DNA of 44,908 nucleotides from Flavobacteriaceae bacterium CG2_30_34_30 (GTDB taxonomy: Bacteria > Bacteroidota > Bacteroidia > Flavobacteriales > Flavobacteriaceae). The stretch's first letter is position 1; each line of letters starts with the position of its first letter. The translations under genes were made by a program, and so were the position numbers. Under the pieces are notes generated by a model. That model saw only the letters and a list, made by a program, of their open reading frames with translations, did no database searches and was not told the origin of the DNA. Of the stretch, positions 26,688-35,278 are shown in pieces. Where the stretch lies: contig MNYN01000062.1 in NCBI GenBank assembly GCA_001873105.1, forward strand, positions 1 to 44,908. Reading direction: 5' to 3'.

Positions 26688-26775
26688 CCTCACCTATAAC
26701 TTCTGAAGAAGGCAGATACAACCCCTCCAACCGCGTGTACTAGAGCTGTAGCGGCGGTGCAAGGAGATGTAAATT
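26688..26775 (+). repeat. Interspersed intergenic element, copy A (88 bp)
   Basis: Starts CCTCACCT 4 bp after the murB stop and ends GGTGCAAGGAGATGTAAATT. Read on this strand it aligns end to end with the reverse complement of 39228-39346: shared blocks are CCTCACCT, the AACT..C.GAA.AAGG stretch, CTCCAACCGCGTG, and the CGG.GG.GCAAGGAG..GTAAATT end. Copy A lacks about 31 bp of the GC-rich palindromic centre found in copy B. No coding potential. It contrasts with the AT-rich surroundings. Confidence 0.75.
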
Positions 26776-26789
26776 ATAAACTTATTGCC

Positions 26790-26826
26790 TTCAGCAAGCA
26801 AAGTCAAAGGGGGGTGCTGAATTTTT
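26790..26826 (+). terminator. Possible weak terminator downstream of murB
   Basis: 7-bp stem TTCAGCA / TGCTGAA with an 18-nt loop followed by five T. It is 105 bp past the murB stop, beyond the repeat element. Stem short and loop long, so uncertain. Confidence 0.35.
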
Positions 26827-26902
26827 ATATTTATCGGGTTTTTATACTAAAATGATCAACAGATAATATACCTTTCATTTTCATTAATCTACAATCTTTT
26901 TG

Positions 26903-26910
26903 TACCTTTG
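26903..26910 (+). promoter_or_regulatory. Candidate -7 box (TACCTTTG) for the small membrane protein gene
   Basis: Exact TAnnTTTG match 17 nt before the ATG at 26928. No clear -33 TTG. Confidence 0.45.
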
Positions 26911-26927
26911 CAAACTAAAGCAGAGCC

Positions 26928-27131
26928 ATGAAATTATTACTTATCACCCTAGCACTTTTAGGATTAGCTGTAGCCGGTATTGCTATTAAAATATGGGCAA
27001 AAAAGGACGGTAAATTTGCTGGAACCTGTGCAAGCCAAAGCCCATTTTTAAACAAAGGCGGTGAACCTTGCGGATTTTGCGGAAAAACCCCCGATCAATT
27101 TGATACGTGTCAAGAAGACGTCCACTCATAA
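26928..27131 (+). CDS. Small Cys-containing membrane-anchored protein
   Basis: 67 aa. One N-terminal hydrophobic segment (MKLLLITLALLGLAVAGIAIKIWAKK) likely a membrane anchor, then a short soluble tail with four cysteines in the order TCASQ, PCGFCGK, DTCQED. The CxxC plus two flanking Cys could bind a metal or form disulfides. I recall similar short proteins in other Flavobacteriia, annotated only as membrane or secreted protein. Function unknown. It is followed after 19 bp by the GT2 gene, so it probably heads the operon with the glycosyltransferase and sigma factor. Confidence 0.82.
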   Translation: MKLLLITLALLGLAVAGIAIKIWAKKDGKFAGTCASQSPFLNKGGEPCGFCGKTPDQFDTCQEDVHS

Positions 27132-27150
27132 ATTTTTACAATAAAAATAT

Positions 27151-28254
27151 ATGATTGCCACTATAATGCTTTCTACCTTTGCCATCATTGTATGTATAAA
27201 TTGCACCTATTATTTTATTTTTTCAAAATTTTCATTCTTAAAGCCACCTACCGATTCTAAAATTAATACCCACCCCATTTCCTTAATTGTTTGTGCCAAG
27301 AATGAATCTGAAAATTTAAAAAAACATATTCCCTTTTGGTTAAAACAAAAGTATCCTGATTTTGAAATCATACTAATTAATGATGCATCCTCTGATGATA
27401 CTTTAGAGGTAATGGAAAGTTTTGCGGCTAATGACAGCAGAATAAAAATAGTAAATGTTGTAAATATTGAAGCCTTTTGGGCAAATAAAAAATATGCGCT
27501 TACTTTAGGTATTAAAAAAGCTAAAAACAAACACTTATTGTTCACCGACGCCGATTGCAAACCAAAATCAGATTCTTGGATACAGGAAATGGCAAACCAA
27601 TTTTCAGAAAGCAAACAATTGATTTTGGGCTATAGCGGCTATCAAAAAAAACCTTCTTTTTTAAATAAACTAATTCGATTTGAAACGTGTATCACAGCAT
27701 TGCAATATTTCAGCTATGCAAAAATTGGCATGCCTTATATGGGTGTTGGCAGAAATTTAGGCTATACTTCTACCCTATTTTATGAAAACAACGGCTTTAT
27801 GAGTCATATGTACATACGCTCAGGCGATGACGATTTATTTGTAAATGAAGCAGCTACAAGTAAAAACACAGCAATTTGTTTTTCAAAAGAAAGTTTTACA
27901 GAATCTATTCCAAAAACAACTTGGAAAAGTTTTTGGAATCAAAAAAAGAGGCATATTACCACCGCAAAAAATTATAAAACAGTCCATAAAATTGTTTTAA
28001 GTCTTTATTATATGGCAAATTTGCTTTTTTGGATAGGAGTTGCCCTTTGCTTTTTCTTTATACCTTGGGTTTGGGTAGCCGGATTAATTGCTTTTCGCAT
28101 TCTAATACAAGGTATAATGTATTCAAAAGCATTTAAAAAGTTAAATGAAACGGGCTTATTTTATTTCATTCCTATATTAGAATTATTTTTAATCTACTTA
28201 CAATTAAGTATCTTTATCTCCAATATCTTTTCAAAACCAAAACATTGGAAATAA
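27151..28254 (+). CDS. Membrane glycosyltransferase, family 2
   Basis: 367 aa. N-terminal membrane segment (about residues 2-22), a GT-A catalytic domain with ISLIVCAKNESENLKKHI, FEIILINDASSDDT, the DxD motif LLFTDADCKPK, a further acidic motif RSGDDDLFVNEAA (GxxDDD type) and a basic WNQKKRHITTAKNY comparable to the Q/RxxRW region. Two or three C-terminal TM helices from about residue 285. This layout fits a processive or membrane-bound GT2; sugar and acceptor unknown. The sigma factor gene overlaps its last 10 bases. Confidence 0.9.
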   Translation: MIATIMLSTFAIIVCINCTYYFIFSKFSFLKPPTDSKINTHPISLIVCAKNESENLKKHIPFWLKQKYPDFEIILINDASSDDTLEVMESFAANDSRIKIVNVVNIEAFWANKKYALTLGIKKAKNKHLLFTDADCKPKSDSWIQEMANQFSESKQLILGYSGYQKKPSFLNKLIRFETCITALQYFSYAKIGMPYMGVGRNLGYTSTLFYENNGFMSHMYIRSGDDDLFVNEAATSKNTAICFSKESFTESIPKTTWKSFWNQKKRHITTAKNYKTVHKIVLSLYYMANLLFWIGVALCFFFIPWVWVAGLIAFRILIQGIMYSKAFKKLNETGLFYFIPILELFLIYLQLSIFISNIFSKPKHWK

Positions 28255-28817
28255 AAAAGGAAATTTTAAGCAGAGAAATACAAAACGCTAAATTAGGCAA
28301 ACAAACTGCGTTTAATTTTTTATTAGATACGTTTTGGAATGAAGTATATGGATTTCAGCTAATAAGAGTGCATAATGAAACTGATGCCGAAGACATTACC
28401 ATTGAAACTTTTGCGAAAGCATTTGATAAAATTAAAACCTTTCAAGAAGAATATACTTTCAGTACTTGGCTCATCACTATTTCAAAAAATATTCATATCG
28501 ATAAACTGCGAAAAAAAAATGCATCCATTGCAACAAAATATACAGAAATGGATGATTTACAAATAAAAAAAATTCCTGATGACTCCCCTTCTCCCGAAGA
28601 TAATTTAATTACCCAACAAAATTTAGCTGCTTTATTAAAACACATTAAAAAACTTAAACCTCATTATCAAGAGGTTATAAATTTACGCTTTTTTCAAGAA
28701 ATGAGCTACAAAGAAATAGCTGAAAAACTAGAAGAACCCATTAATAATATAAAGGTAAAACTTCTTCGCTCGAAAAAGCTTTTAGCAGAAATAATTTCAA
28801 AAAGTAAGTCAGATTAA
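28245..28817 (+). CDS. RNA polymerase sigma-70 family factor (ECF-like)
   Basis: 190 aa. Starts with TTG inside the end of the GT2 gene (10-bp overlap); no ATG occurs in frame until about residue 105, so TTG is the only plausible start. Region 2 reads HNETDAEDITIETFAKAFDKI...FSTWLITISKNIHIDKLRKK; region 4 reads INLRFFQEMSYKEIAEKLEEPINNIKVKLLRSKKLL, a helix-turn-helix for the -35. No anti-sigma gene follows, unlike FecIR-type systems. Coupling of translation to the membrane glycosyltransferase suggests a shared regulatory input (inference). Confidence 0.9.
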   Translation: MEIKKEILSREIQNAKLGKQTAFNFLLDTFWNEVYGFQLIRVHNETDAEDITIETFAKAFDKIKTFQEEYTFSTWLITISKNIHIDKLRKKNASIATKYTEMDDLQIKKIPDDSPSPEDNLITQQNLAALLKHIKKLKPHYQEVINLRFFQEMSYKEIAEKLEEPINNIKVKLLRSKKLLAEIISKSKSD

Positions 28818-28865
28818 ATCTTCTCACACTAGTTACACATAATGCTATAAGTAAAAATAAAATCA

Positions 28866-28886
28866 AAAATCTAAAATCTAAAATCT
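28866..28886. repeat. Heptamer tandem repeat (AAAATCT x3)
   Basis: Three exact AAAATCT units in the 113-bp gap between the sigma factor and lipA genes, directly upstream of the lipA promoter box. Same unit length as the TTCAAAA run at 12417. Confidence 0.5.
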
Positions 28887-28905
28887 GCTATCGTTAATCT
28901 TTTTG

Positions 28906-28913
28906 TACATTTG
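28906..28913 (+). promoter_or_regulatory. Candidate -7 box (TACATTTG) for lipA
   Basis: Exact TAnnTTTG match 17 nt before the lipA ATG. No TTG at the -33 spacing, which is occupied by the end of the heptamer repeat. Confidence 0.45.
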
Positions 28914-28930
28914 CATTCCTAAATTAAGCT

Positions 28931-29803
28931 ATGGAAACAGAAACTTTAACCCCTTTAAAAGCAATTCCAAAACCAAAATGGCTACGTGTAAAATTGCCTA
29001 CCGGCAAAAAATATACGGAACTTAGAAGTCTTGTTGATACGTATAAATTAAATACCATTTGCACCTCCGGCAGTTGCCCAAATATGGGAGAATGCTGGAG
29101 TGAAGGTACTGCAACCTTTATGATACTAGGTAATGTGTGTACCCGTTCTTGTGGTTTTTGTGGCGTAAAAACCGGCCGGCCAGATACAATTGACTGGGAT
29201 GAACCTGATAAAGTAGCGCGTTCTATAAAGTTAATGAACATTAAACACGCCGTTATCACCTCTGTAGATAGAGATGATTTAAAAGACATGGGTTCTATAG
29301 CTTGGGCAGAAACGATTAAGGCCATAAGAAGAATGAATCCTGAAACCACTCTGGAAACACTAATTCCTGACTTTCAAGGTGTAGAAAGAAACATCGACAG
29401 GATTATAGAAGTACATCCTGAAGTAGTTTCCCATAACATGGAAACCGTAAAACGACTAACTCGCGAAGTACGTATTCAAGCCAAATATGAAAGAAGTCTT
29501 GGCGTTTTAAAATACTTGAAAGACCAAGGAATGCAAAGAACCAAAAGTGGTATTATGCTAGGTTTGGGCGAAACAGAAACCGAAGTTGTTCAAACTCTTG
29601 AGGACTTGCGCAATGTAGGTTTAGATATCGTTACCATTGGCCAATACTTACAACCTTCCAAAAGACATCTTCCTGTTAAAGAATTTATTTTTCCGGAACA
29701 ATTTCAGAAATATGAAAAAATAGGTTTAGAAATGGGTTTTCGCCACGTAGAAAGTGGAGCACTTGTTCGCTCTTCTTATAAAGCACAAAAACATTTAACT
29801 TAA
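28931..29803 (+). CDS. lipA: Lipoyl synthase
   Basis: 290 aa radical SAM enzyme that inserts two sulfurs into octanoyl groups on lipoyl domains. The auxiliary cluster ligands are [12 protein letters not shown] (C-x4-C-x5-C), the SAM cluster is CTRSCGFC (CxxxCxxC), and the C-terminal RSSY motif is present ([10 protein letters not shown]). [12 protein letters not shown] and [12 protein letters not shown] are also family signatures. gap follows after 20 bp. Confidence 0.96.
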   Translation: METETLTPLKAIPKPKWLRVKLPTGKKYTELRSLVDTYKLNTICTSGSCPNMGECWSEGTATFMILGNVCTRSCGFCGVKTGRPDTIDWDEPDKVARSIKLMNIKHAVITSVDRDDLKDMGSIAWAETIKAIRRMNPETTLETLIPDFQGVERNIDRIIEVHPEVVSHNMETVKRLTREVRIQAKYERSLGVLKYLKDQGMQRTKSGIMLGLGETETEVVQTLEDLRNVGLDIVTIGQYLQPSKRHLPVKEFIFPEQFQKYEKIGLEMGFRHVESGALVRSSYKAQKHLT

Positions 29804-29823
29804 CTTTTTTTCTTAAAACAACG

Positions 29824-30822
29824 ATGCCAAAAGTAACCACTATTGCAATAAACGGTTTTGGAAGAATAGGACGGAATTTATTTCGTTTGCTATTAGAAGA
29901 ACCAACAATGAAAGTGGTAGCAATAAACGATTTGGCAGATGCCAGAACGCTTAGCCATTTACTTAAATATGACAGTATTCACGGGGTTTTAAAGCAACCC
30001 GTTTCTTTTGAAAAAAACACTATTCTTGTAAATGAGGTGAAATATCCTCTATTTAATGAAGCAAAAATTGAAAACATCTCCTGGCCCAATGTAGATTTTG
30101 TCATAGAATGTACCGGAAAATTCAAAACCAAAAAACTTTTAGAAGCACATTTGAAGGCCGGAGCCAAAAAAGTAATATTAAGTGTGCCACCCGAGGATGA
30201 TGCAATTAAAACAGTAGTTTTAGGCGTAAACGAAACCATACTTGACGGCACCGAAAGCATCATTTCAAACGCCTCATGCACTACAAATAATGCTGCGCCA
30301 ATGATACAGGTTATTGATGCACTTTGCGGTATAGAACAAGCCTATATTACCACCGTACATTCCTATACAACAGACCAAAGCTTGCATGACCAACCCCATC
30401 GAGATTTACGCAGGGCTAGAGCTGCTGGACAATCCATCGTGCCAACTACAACCGGAGCGGCAAAAGCATTGACAAAAATATTTCCACAATTTGCCACTGT
30501 AATAGGAGGATGTGGTATTCGTGTTCCGGTGCCAAACGGCTCATTGACCGATTTAACGGTAAACGTAAAAAAAGAAACATCTATTGAAGCCATAAATGCA
30601 GCATTTAAAAAAGCTTCAGAAACCAACCTTAAAGGCATTCTAGAATATACCGAAGACCCTATTGTTTCTATAGATGTGGTTAATAATACACATTCCTGTA
30701 TCTTTGATGCTCAAATGACCTCCGTAATTGGTAGATTTGTAAAAATCATTGGATGGTATGACAACGAAATAGGTTATTCCTCAAGAATAATTGATTTAGT
30801 AAAATACATTTCAAAGAAATAA
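29824..30822 (+). CDS. gap: Glyceraldehyde-3-phosphate dehydrogenase, type I
   Basis: 332 aa glycolytic/gluconeogenic enzyme. N-terminal Rossmann motif INGFGRIGRNLFR, catalytic Cys152 in SNASCTTNNAAP, the catalytic His in TTVHSYTTDQ, and C-terminal WYDNEIGYSSRIIDLV. The residue after the second strand is within AINDLADARTLSHLLKYDS, consistent with NAD preference (inference). Probably co-transcribed with lipA; the hybrid kinase begins 26 bp after its stop. Confidence 0.95.
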   Translation: MPKVTTIAINGFGRIGRNLFRLLLEEPTMKVVAINDLADARTLSHLLKYDSIHGVLKQPVSFEKNTILVNEVKYPLFNEAKIENISWPNVDFVIECTGKFKTKKLLEAHLKAGAKKVILSVPPEDDAIKTVVLGVNETILDGTESIISNASCTTNNAAPMIQVIDALCGIEQAYITTVHSYTTDQSLHDQPHRDLRRARAAGQSIVPTTTGAAKALTKIFPQFATVIGGCGIRVPVPNGSLTDLTVNVKKETSIEAINAAFKKASETNLKGILEYTEDPIVSIDVVNNTHSCIFDAQMTSVIGRFVKIIGWYDNEIGYSSRIIDLVKYISKK

Positions 30823-30848
30823 CTATATTTATCCCTATTTATGGCAAA

Positions 30849-33098
30849 ATGATGAGGAGTTTCATTCGTTTAATTTTATCCTTATACTTACTTTTATTTT
30901 CGTTTTTATTGGTTGCACAAGAACTTGAAACGAAAAATGAAGATACTATTGCATTCATTTTAAAACTGCAACAAAAGGCTTATCAATCCATACTTACCCA
31001 ACAATTAAATGAAGTAATTCCCAACCTCTTAGAAGCAAAAGACCTAGCTAAAAAAATTAATAGTGCACCACACAAAGCCATTGTAAGTACCACTATGGCT
31101 TATTTTTTCTACTCCATAAACAGTTTTGAACTTGCCGATGCTGAAGTAACTAAAGCTATAGGTTATGTAAAAGACCAAACTTCTTCTCCAGAATTAGCAA
31201 AAGCATATAGTCTTTACGGATTAATTTTAATAAAAACCAAGGACTTTGAAAATGCCAGCAAATATCTTGACAGAGCTGACAAAATATTAGAATCTCTAAA
31301 TGTAGAAAGCGAAGCAGCCAAAGTTAAATTCAACAAAGGATTACTAGCTTTTGAAAAGAAGGAAACTAAAAAAGCTCTAAACTACTTTGCTGCAACTTTA
31401 CCCGTTTTTGAATCTTTTGAATTACATTTTTTTGAGGCAAATGCTAATAATTATATTGCTAAATCTCTCATCGATTTACAAACAAATGACCCAGAAGAAA
31501 AGAAGAGAAATATTGGAGATGCTAAATTTGCCATTGACAAGGCAATAATTATATGTAAAACCTACAACTATCTAAAATTAGAAACCCATAGCTATAAAGT
31601 GTTGAGCGAAATTGCGATGCTTCAAAACAAACCGGTAGAGGCTTACAAAGCGCTTAAAGAATTTGTGGAAAAAAACGATTATTTAGAAGAAATCCATGCC
31701 ACCATCTTAAGCAAAAATTTAGATTTTGAATCGAACAGTGCAACTCTTAATGACATTATAGCAACACAGCAAATTGATTTAGAAGAACAACAAAAGTCCA
31801 TTACTATGAATCGGTTTACAACTGGTTTAAGTGTGACACTAATTCTTATACTCTCTCTATTAACCCTTTCCTTGTTTAAAAATAATAATTTAAGAGCTAG
31901 AGCAAACAAACTACTACAAGAAAAAAATGACGAATTAGTCCTTGCAAAAGAGTTTGCTGAAAAAGCCTCTTTGGCAAAAGCACAATTTCTATCTACCATT
32001 ACCCACGAATTAAGGACACCAATGTATGCCGTAACCGGTTTAACCCATTTACTTTTAGAAGACAATCCTCGCGAAGATCAAAAAGAACATCTAAACTCTT
32101 TAAAGTTTTCGGGTGAATATTTACTTTCCTTAATAAATAACATTTTAGATCTAAATAAATTAGAAGCCAATAAAGTAGAAATTGAGAAAAAAGCCTTCAA
32201 CTTAAAAAAACGCATTGAAGACGTATTAATCGCTCTAAGAAAATCATCCAATGATAAAAACAACAAACTCAATCTAAATTATGATGAAAGTATCCCTTTC
32301 AAGCTCATTGGTGACCCGATAGTGATTTCACAAATTTTGATTAATTTAATAGGAAACTCCGTAAAATTTACAGAAAACGGCGAAGTCACTATCCAAGTAA
32401 AAAAATTAAGCCAAACCGATAAAACCGTTTTACTGCATTTTGAAATAAAAGATAGCGGCGTTGGCATTTCTATAAAAAAACAAAAAGCCATTTTTGAAAA
32501 CTTCACACAAGGGTCTGTTCAAATTAACAGAAAATTTGGTGGCACCGGACTAGGATTAGCAATTGTGAAAAACTTATTAACGTTAATGGGAAGTAAAATT
32601 AATTTAGAAAGTGAAATAGGCAAAGGTTCTAAGTTTTGGTTTGATTTAAAATTTAGTATAGCCGCAGAAGATATTGAAAACAAAAATCCAAATGCAATTA
32701 TTTATGATGTAGATTATGTGGCACTAGAAAACCTTCATATTTTAATTGTGGAAGACAATAAAATCAACCAGATGATCACCAAAAAAATTCTGGAAAAAAA
32801 CAAAATGAAATGTTCAGCTGCTGACAATGGCGAAGACGCTGTTGCCTTAGTTAAAGAAAACGATTACGACTTAATATTAATGGACATCCACATGCCCGGA
32901 ATAAGTGGTATTGAAGCCACCCAACAAATTAGAGCGTTTAAAAAACAAATTCCAATAATCGCTTTAACAGCTGTCACTATCGATGAAAACCTAGATGATT
33001 TCTACAAAGCAGGTTTCAATGAAATTATACCCAAACCATTCAAAACAGAAGAGTTTTTTGAAAAAATTTATCGTACCCTTCAAACTTCCAAAGTTTAA
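30849..33098 (+). CDS. TPR-containing hybrid histidine kinase / response regulator
   Basis: 749 aa. Signal peptide (MMRSFIRLILSLYLLLFSFLLVAQ), TPR-like periplasmic region to about residue 310, one membrane segment near 325-345 (FTTGLSVTLILILSLLTLSLF), HisKA with His386 (FLSTITHELRTPMYAVTGL), HATPase_c (NLIGNSVKFTENG; DSGVGIS; FGGTGLGLAIVKNLL), and a C-terminal receiver with Asp679 (LILMDIHMPGISGIEATQQIRA, ALTAV, PKPFK). It has no HPt domain and no DNA-binding output, so a phosphorelay partner is expected elsewhere. Sensed signal unknown. Only 26 bp after gap. Confidence 0.93.
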   Translation: MMRSFIRLILSLYLLLFSFLLVAQELETKNEDTIAFILKLQQKAYQSILTQQLNEVIPNLLEAKDLAKKINSAPHKAIVSTTMAYFFYSINSFELADAEVTKAIGYVKDQTSSPELAKAYSLYGLILIKTKDFENASKYLDRADKILESLNVESEAAKVKFNKGLLAFEKKETKKALNYFAATLPVFESFELHFFEANANNYIAKSLIDLQTNDPEEKKRNIGDAKFAIDKAIIICKTYNYLKLETHSYKVLSEIAMLQNKPVEAYKALKEFVEKNDYLEEIHATILSKNLDFESNSATLNDIIATQQIDLEEQQKSITMNRFTTGLSVTLILILSLLTLSLFKNNNLRARANKLLQEKNDELVLAKEFAEKASLAKAQFLSTITHELRTPMYAVTGLTHLLLEDNPREDQKEHLNSLKFSGEYLLSLINNILDLNKLEANKVEIEKKAFNLKKRIEDVLIALRKSSNDKNNKLNLNYDESIPFKLIGDPIVISQILINLIGNSVKFTENGEVTIQVKKLSQTDKTVLLHFEIKDSGVGISIKKQKAIFENFTQGSVQINRKFGGTGLGLAIVKNLLTLMGSKINLESEIGKGSKFWFDLKFSIAAEDIENKNPNAIIYDVDYVALENLHILIVEDNKINQMITKKILEKNKMKCSAADNGEDAVALVKENDYDLILMDIHMPGISGIEATQQIRAFKKQIPIIALTAVTIDENLDDFYKAGFNEIIPKPFKTEEFFEKIYRTLQTSKV

Positions 33099-33104
33099 TT
33101 TTTT

Positions 33105-34115
33105 TTATTCAATAATAAGTTGCTTAGCAGCCTGTATAACTCGATTTTTAAAACCCTCTTCTTTATTTAAAATGCTAATGTATATGGGAAGGTAATATAA
33201 CAATGCCTTATTAATTTTGCCTTCTAAACGCATAAAATCTTTTTCGGTTGTTAAAATAAACTCCTTTTTTTGAAGCATAGCAATTTCAGAATCAGTAAAG
33301 TTGTGGTGGTCCGGAAAAGAAATATGTTCAAAAATACACCCATACTCTTTCAAATAAGAAACAAGTGGTGACGGGTTAGCAATGCCGGTAACTAAGGTAA
33401 ATTCTTTATTCATCAATACATCCAAAGGGTCTGTATTGGTTTTATTTTGCACTACGGAAGCATACGAAATAGTAGAAAAATAAACATATTGGTGCTCTTT
33501 TAAATTTAAATCAAATTGAATTTTTTGCTGTTCCGCATAAGGTATTTTTTCAGGACATTTGGTCACAACAATAACATCCGCTCGATTAGCTCCTGCTCGT
33601 GATTCTCTTAAATTTCCGGCTGGCAATAAAGTATCGTTTATATACAAATCGCCATAAGTAGTTAATAAAACAGAAAAAGAAGGTTTTACTTTTCGGTGTT
33701 GAAAAGCATCATCCAGCAAAATTACGTCTGCATTAGGTGCTAAATTTGTAATGCCTCGCCTTCTATTACCATCAACTGCTATTTTATTGTTCGGAAACTT
33801 TCGTTTAAACTGCAAAGGTTCATCACCTACTTCATCTACCCTACTAAAAACTTCCACATATTGAAACCCTTTTGTTTTTCGTTTATACCCTCTACTGAGG
33901 ACAGCAACGCGTTTTTCCTCATTCAAAAAAGAAAGTAAAAACTCTATCATCGGTGTTTTTCCGGTGCCGCCCATGCTAAGATTGCCCACACAAATAACCG
34001 GTAAATCGTAGGAAGTGCTCTTTATCAAGTTGTTGTCATATAACCAATTTCTTAAAGCAGTAATTCCGTAATAGAGCACTGAAAATGGAAATAGTATTTT
34101 CCTTAGTTTATTCAT
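33105..34115 (-). CDS. lpxK: Tetraacyldisaccharide 4'-kinase
   Basis: 336 aa from MNKLRKILFPFSVLYYGIT; the frame extends upstream to 34172 but that would run into the divergent Nif3 gene and adds atypical sequence. Phosphorylates the 4' position of the lipid A precursor at the inner membrane. Walker A is GNLSMGGTGKTPMIEFL, with SRGYKRKTKG, GDEPLQF and DDAFQHRKVKPSFSVLL as family signatures. Convergent with the hybrid kinase with 6 bp between stops and no hairpin there. Confidence 0.95.
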   Translation of the reverse strand: MNKLRKILFPFSVLYYGITALRNWLYDNNLIKSTSYDLPVICVGNLSMGGTGKTPMIEFLLSFLNEEKRVAVLSRGYKRKTKGFQYVEVFSRVDEVGDEPLQFKRKFPNNKIAVDGNRRRGITNLAPNADVILLDDAFQHRKVKPSFSVLLTTYGDLYINDTLLPAGNLRESRAGANRADVIVVTKCPEKIPYAEQQKIQFDLNLKEHQYVYFSTISYASVVQNKTNTDPLDVLMNKEFTLVTGIANPSPLVSYLKEYGCIFEHISFPDHHNFTDSEIAMLQKKEFILTTEKDFMRLEGKINKALLYYLPIYISILNKEEGFKNRVIQAAKQLIIE

Positions 34116-34160
34116 CACCACGAAAATATACTTTTTTATCTTTACGGTAAAATATACACT

Positions 34161-35276
34161 ATGATAATTCAAGAGGTAATGAACCTGCTAGAAGAATTAG
34201 CTCCACTAAGATATGCTGAAGACTTTGACAACGTAGGGCTTTTAGTAGGAAATAAAAACACACAAGTACACGGCATTTTGGTAACTTTAGACACTTTAGA
34301 AGAAGTTATAGAGGAAGCTATTGAAAAAAATTGCAACCTCATTGTAAGTTTTCATCCCATCATTTTTTCCGGATTAAAAAAAATAACCGGCGAAACGTAT
34401 GTCGAGCGAGTGGTTACAAAAGCCATAAAAAACAATATTGCCATTTTTTCTATGCACACCGCTTTAGACAATGCTTGGAACGGTGTGAATGCTATTATTT
34501 GCGATAAACTTCGATTAATAAACAGAAAAATTTTGCTTCCGAAAAAACACACCATCAAAAAATTAATCACTTACGTACCCTCGGCTGAAGCAGAAAACCT
34601 GCGCAATGCCCTTTTTGCTGTAGGTGCCGGAAGTATTGGCAATTATAACAATTGTAGTTTTTCTGTAGAAGGACTTGGAAGTTTTTGTCCCACAGAAAAT
34701 TCCCGCCCAACTATTGGCAAAATAGGAGAAACCCATAAAGAAGCTGAAACGCAAATAGGCGTTACATTTTCCTCTCATTTAGAATCCAAAATTTTAAAAG
34801 CACTTTTTGAAAATCACAGCTATGAAGAAGTGGCTTATGAAATAACAACTTTGGAAAACACCAACCAAAAAATAGGGCTAGGTATGCTTGCGGAATTACA
34901 AAAACCGATGCCGGAAAAAGAATTTTTGGAGTTTGTAAAAACCACCATGCAAACCAAATGTATAAAACACTCTGCTTTTTTAGGAAAAAATATACAAAAA
35001 GTTGCGGTACTTGGCGGCTCGGGAAGTTTTGCCATAGAACAAGCCATACAAGTCGGAGCAGACGTTTTTATTACTGCCGACATAAAATACCACGACTTTT
35101 ATAAGGCCGAAAATAAAATTTTAATAGCCGATATTGGGCATTACGAAAGTGAACAATTCACAAAAAATAGTTTAGTGGCGCTCATTACCAAAAAAATCAC
35201 TAATTTTGCACCTGCCTTAAACAGAATTAAGGTTAATATATCAGAAGTAAACACCAATCCTATCAAGTATTTATAA
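34161..35276 (+). CDS. Nif3-like dinuclear metal centre protein (YqfO/YbgI family)
   Basis: 371 aa, the long form with an inserted PII-like (CutA/YqfO) domain in the middle (about residues 130-235, SYVPSAEAENLRNALFAVGAG region). Metal-ligand motifs: VSFHPIIFSGLKK and FSMHTALDNAWNGVN at the N-terminus, and a C-terminal half with VLGGSGSFAIEQAIQVGADVFITADIKYHDF and DIGHYESE. The family folds as a hexameric ring; substrate is unsettled (GTP cyclohydrolase-like activity has been proposed for some). The coiled-coil partner gene starts 2 bp after its stop, the standard pairing in bacteria. Confidence 0.92.
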   Translation: MIIQEVMNLLEELAPLRYAEDFDNVGLLVGNKNTQVHGILVTLDTLEEVIEEAIEKNCNLIVSFHPIIFSGLKKITGETYVERVVTKAIKNNIAIFSMHTALDNAWNGVNAIICDKLRLINRKILLPKKHTIKKLITYVPSAEAENLRNALFAVGAGSIGNYNNCSFSVEGLGSFCPTENSRPTIGKIGETHKEAETQIGVTFSSHLESKILKALFENHSYEEVAYEITTLENTNQKIGLGMLAELQKPMPEKEFLEFVKTTMQTKCIKHSAFLGKNIQKVAVLGGSGSFAIEQAIQVGADVFITADIKYHDFYKAENKILIADIGHYESEQFTKNSLVALITKKITNFAPALNRIKVNISEVNTNPIKYL

Positions 35277-35278
35277 GT

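Noticed and set aside
28866-28886. CRISPR-like direct repeat array
   Set aside because: Units of 7 bp with no spacers and no cas genes in the window; a simple tandem repeat.
34116-34172. Upstream extension of lpxK to 34172
   Set aside because: It would overlap the start of the divergent Nif3 gene; the Met at 34115 gives the usual LpxK N-terminus.
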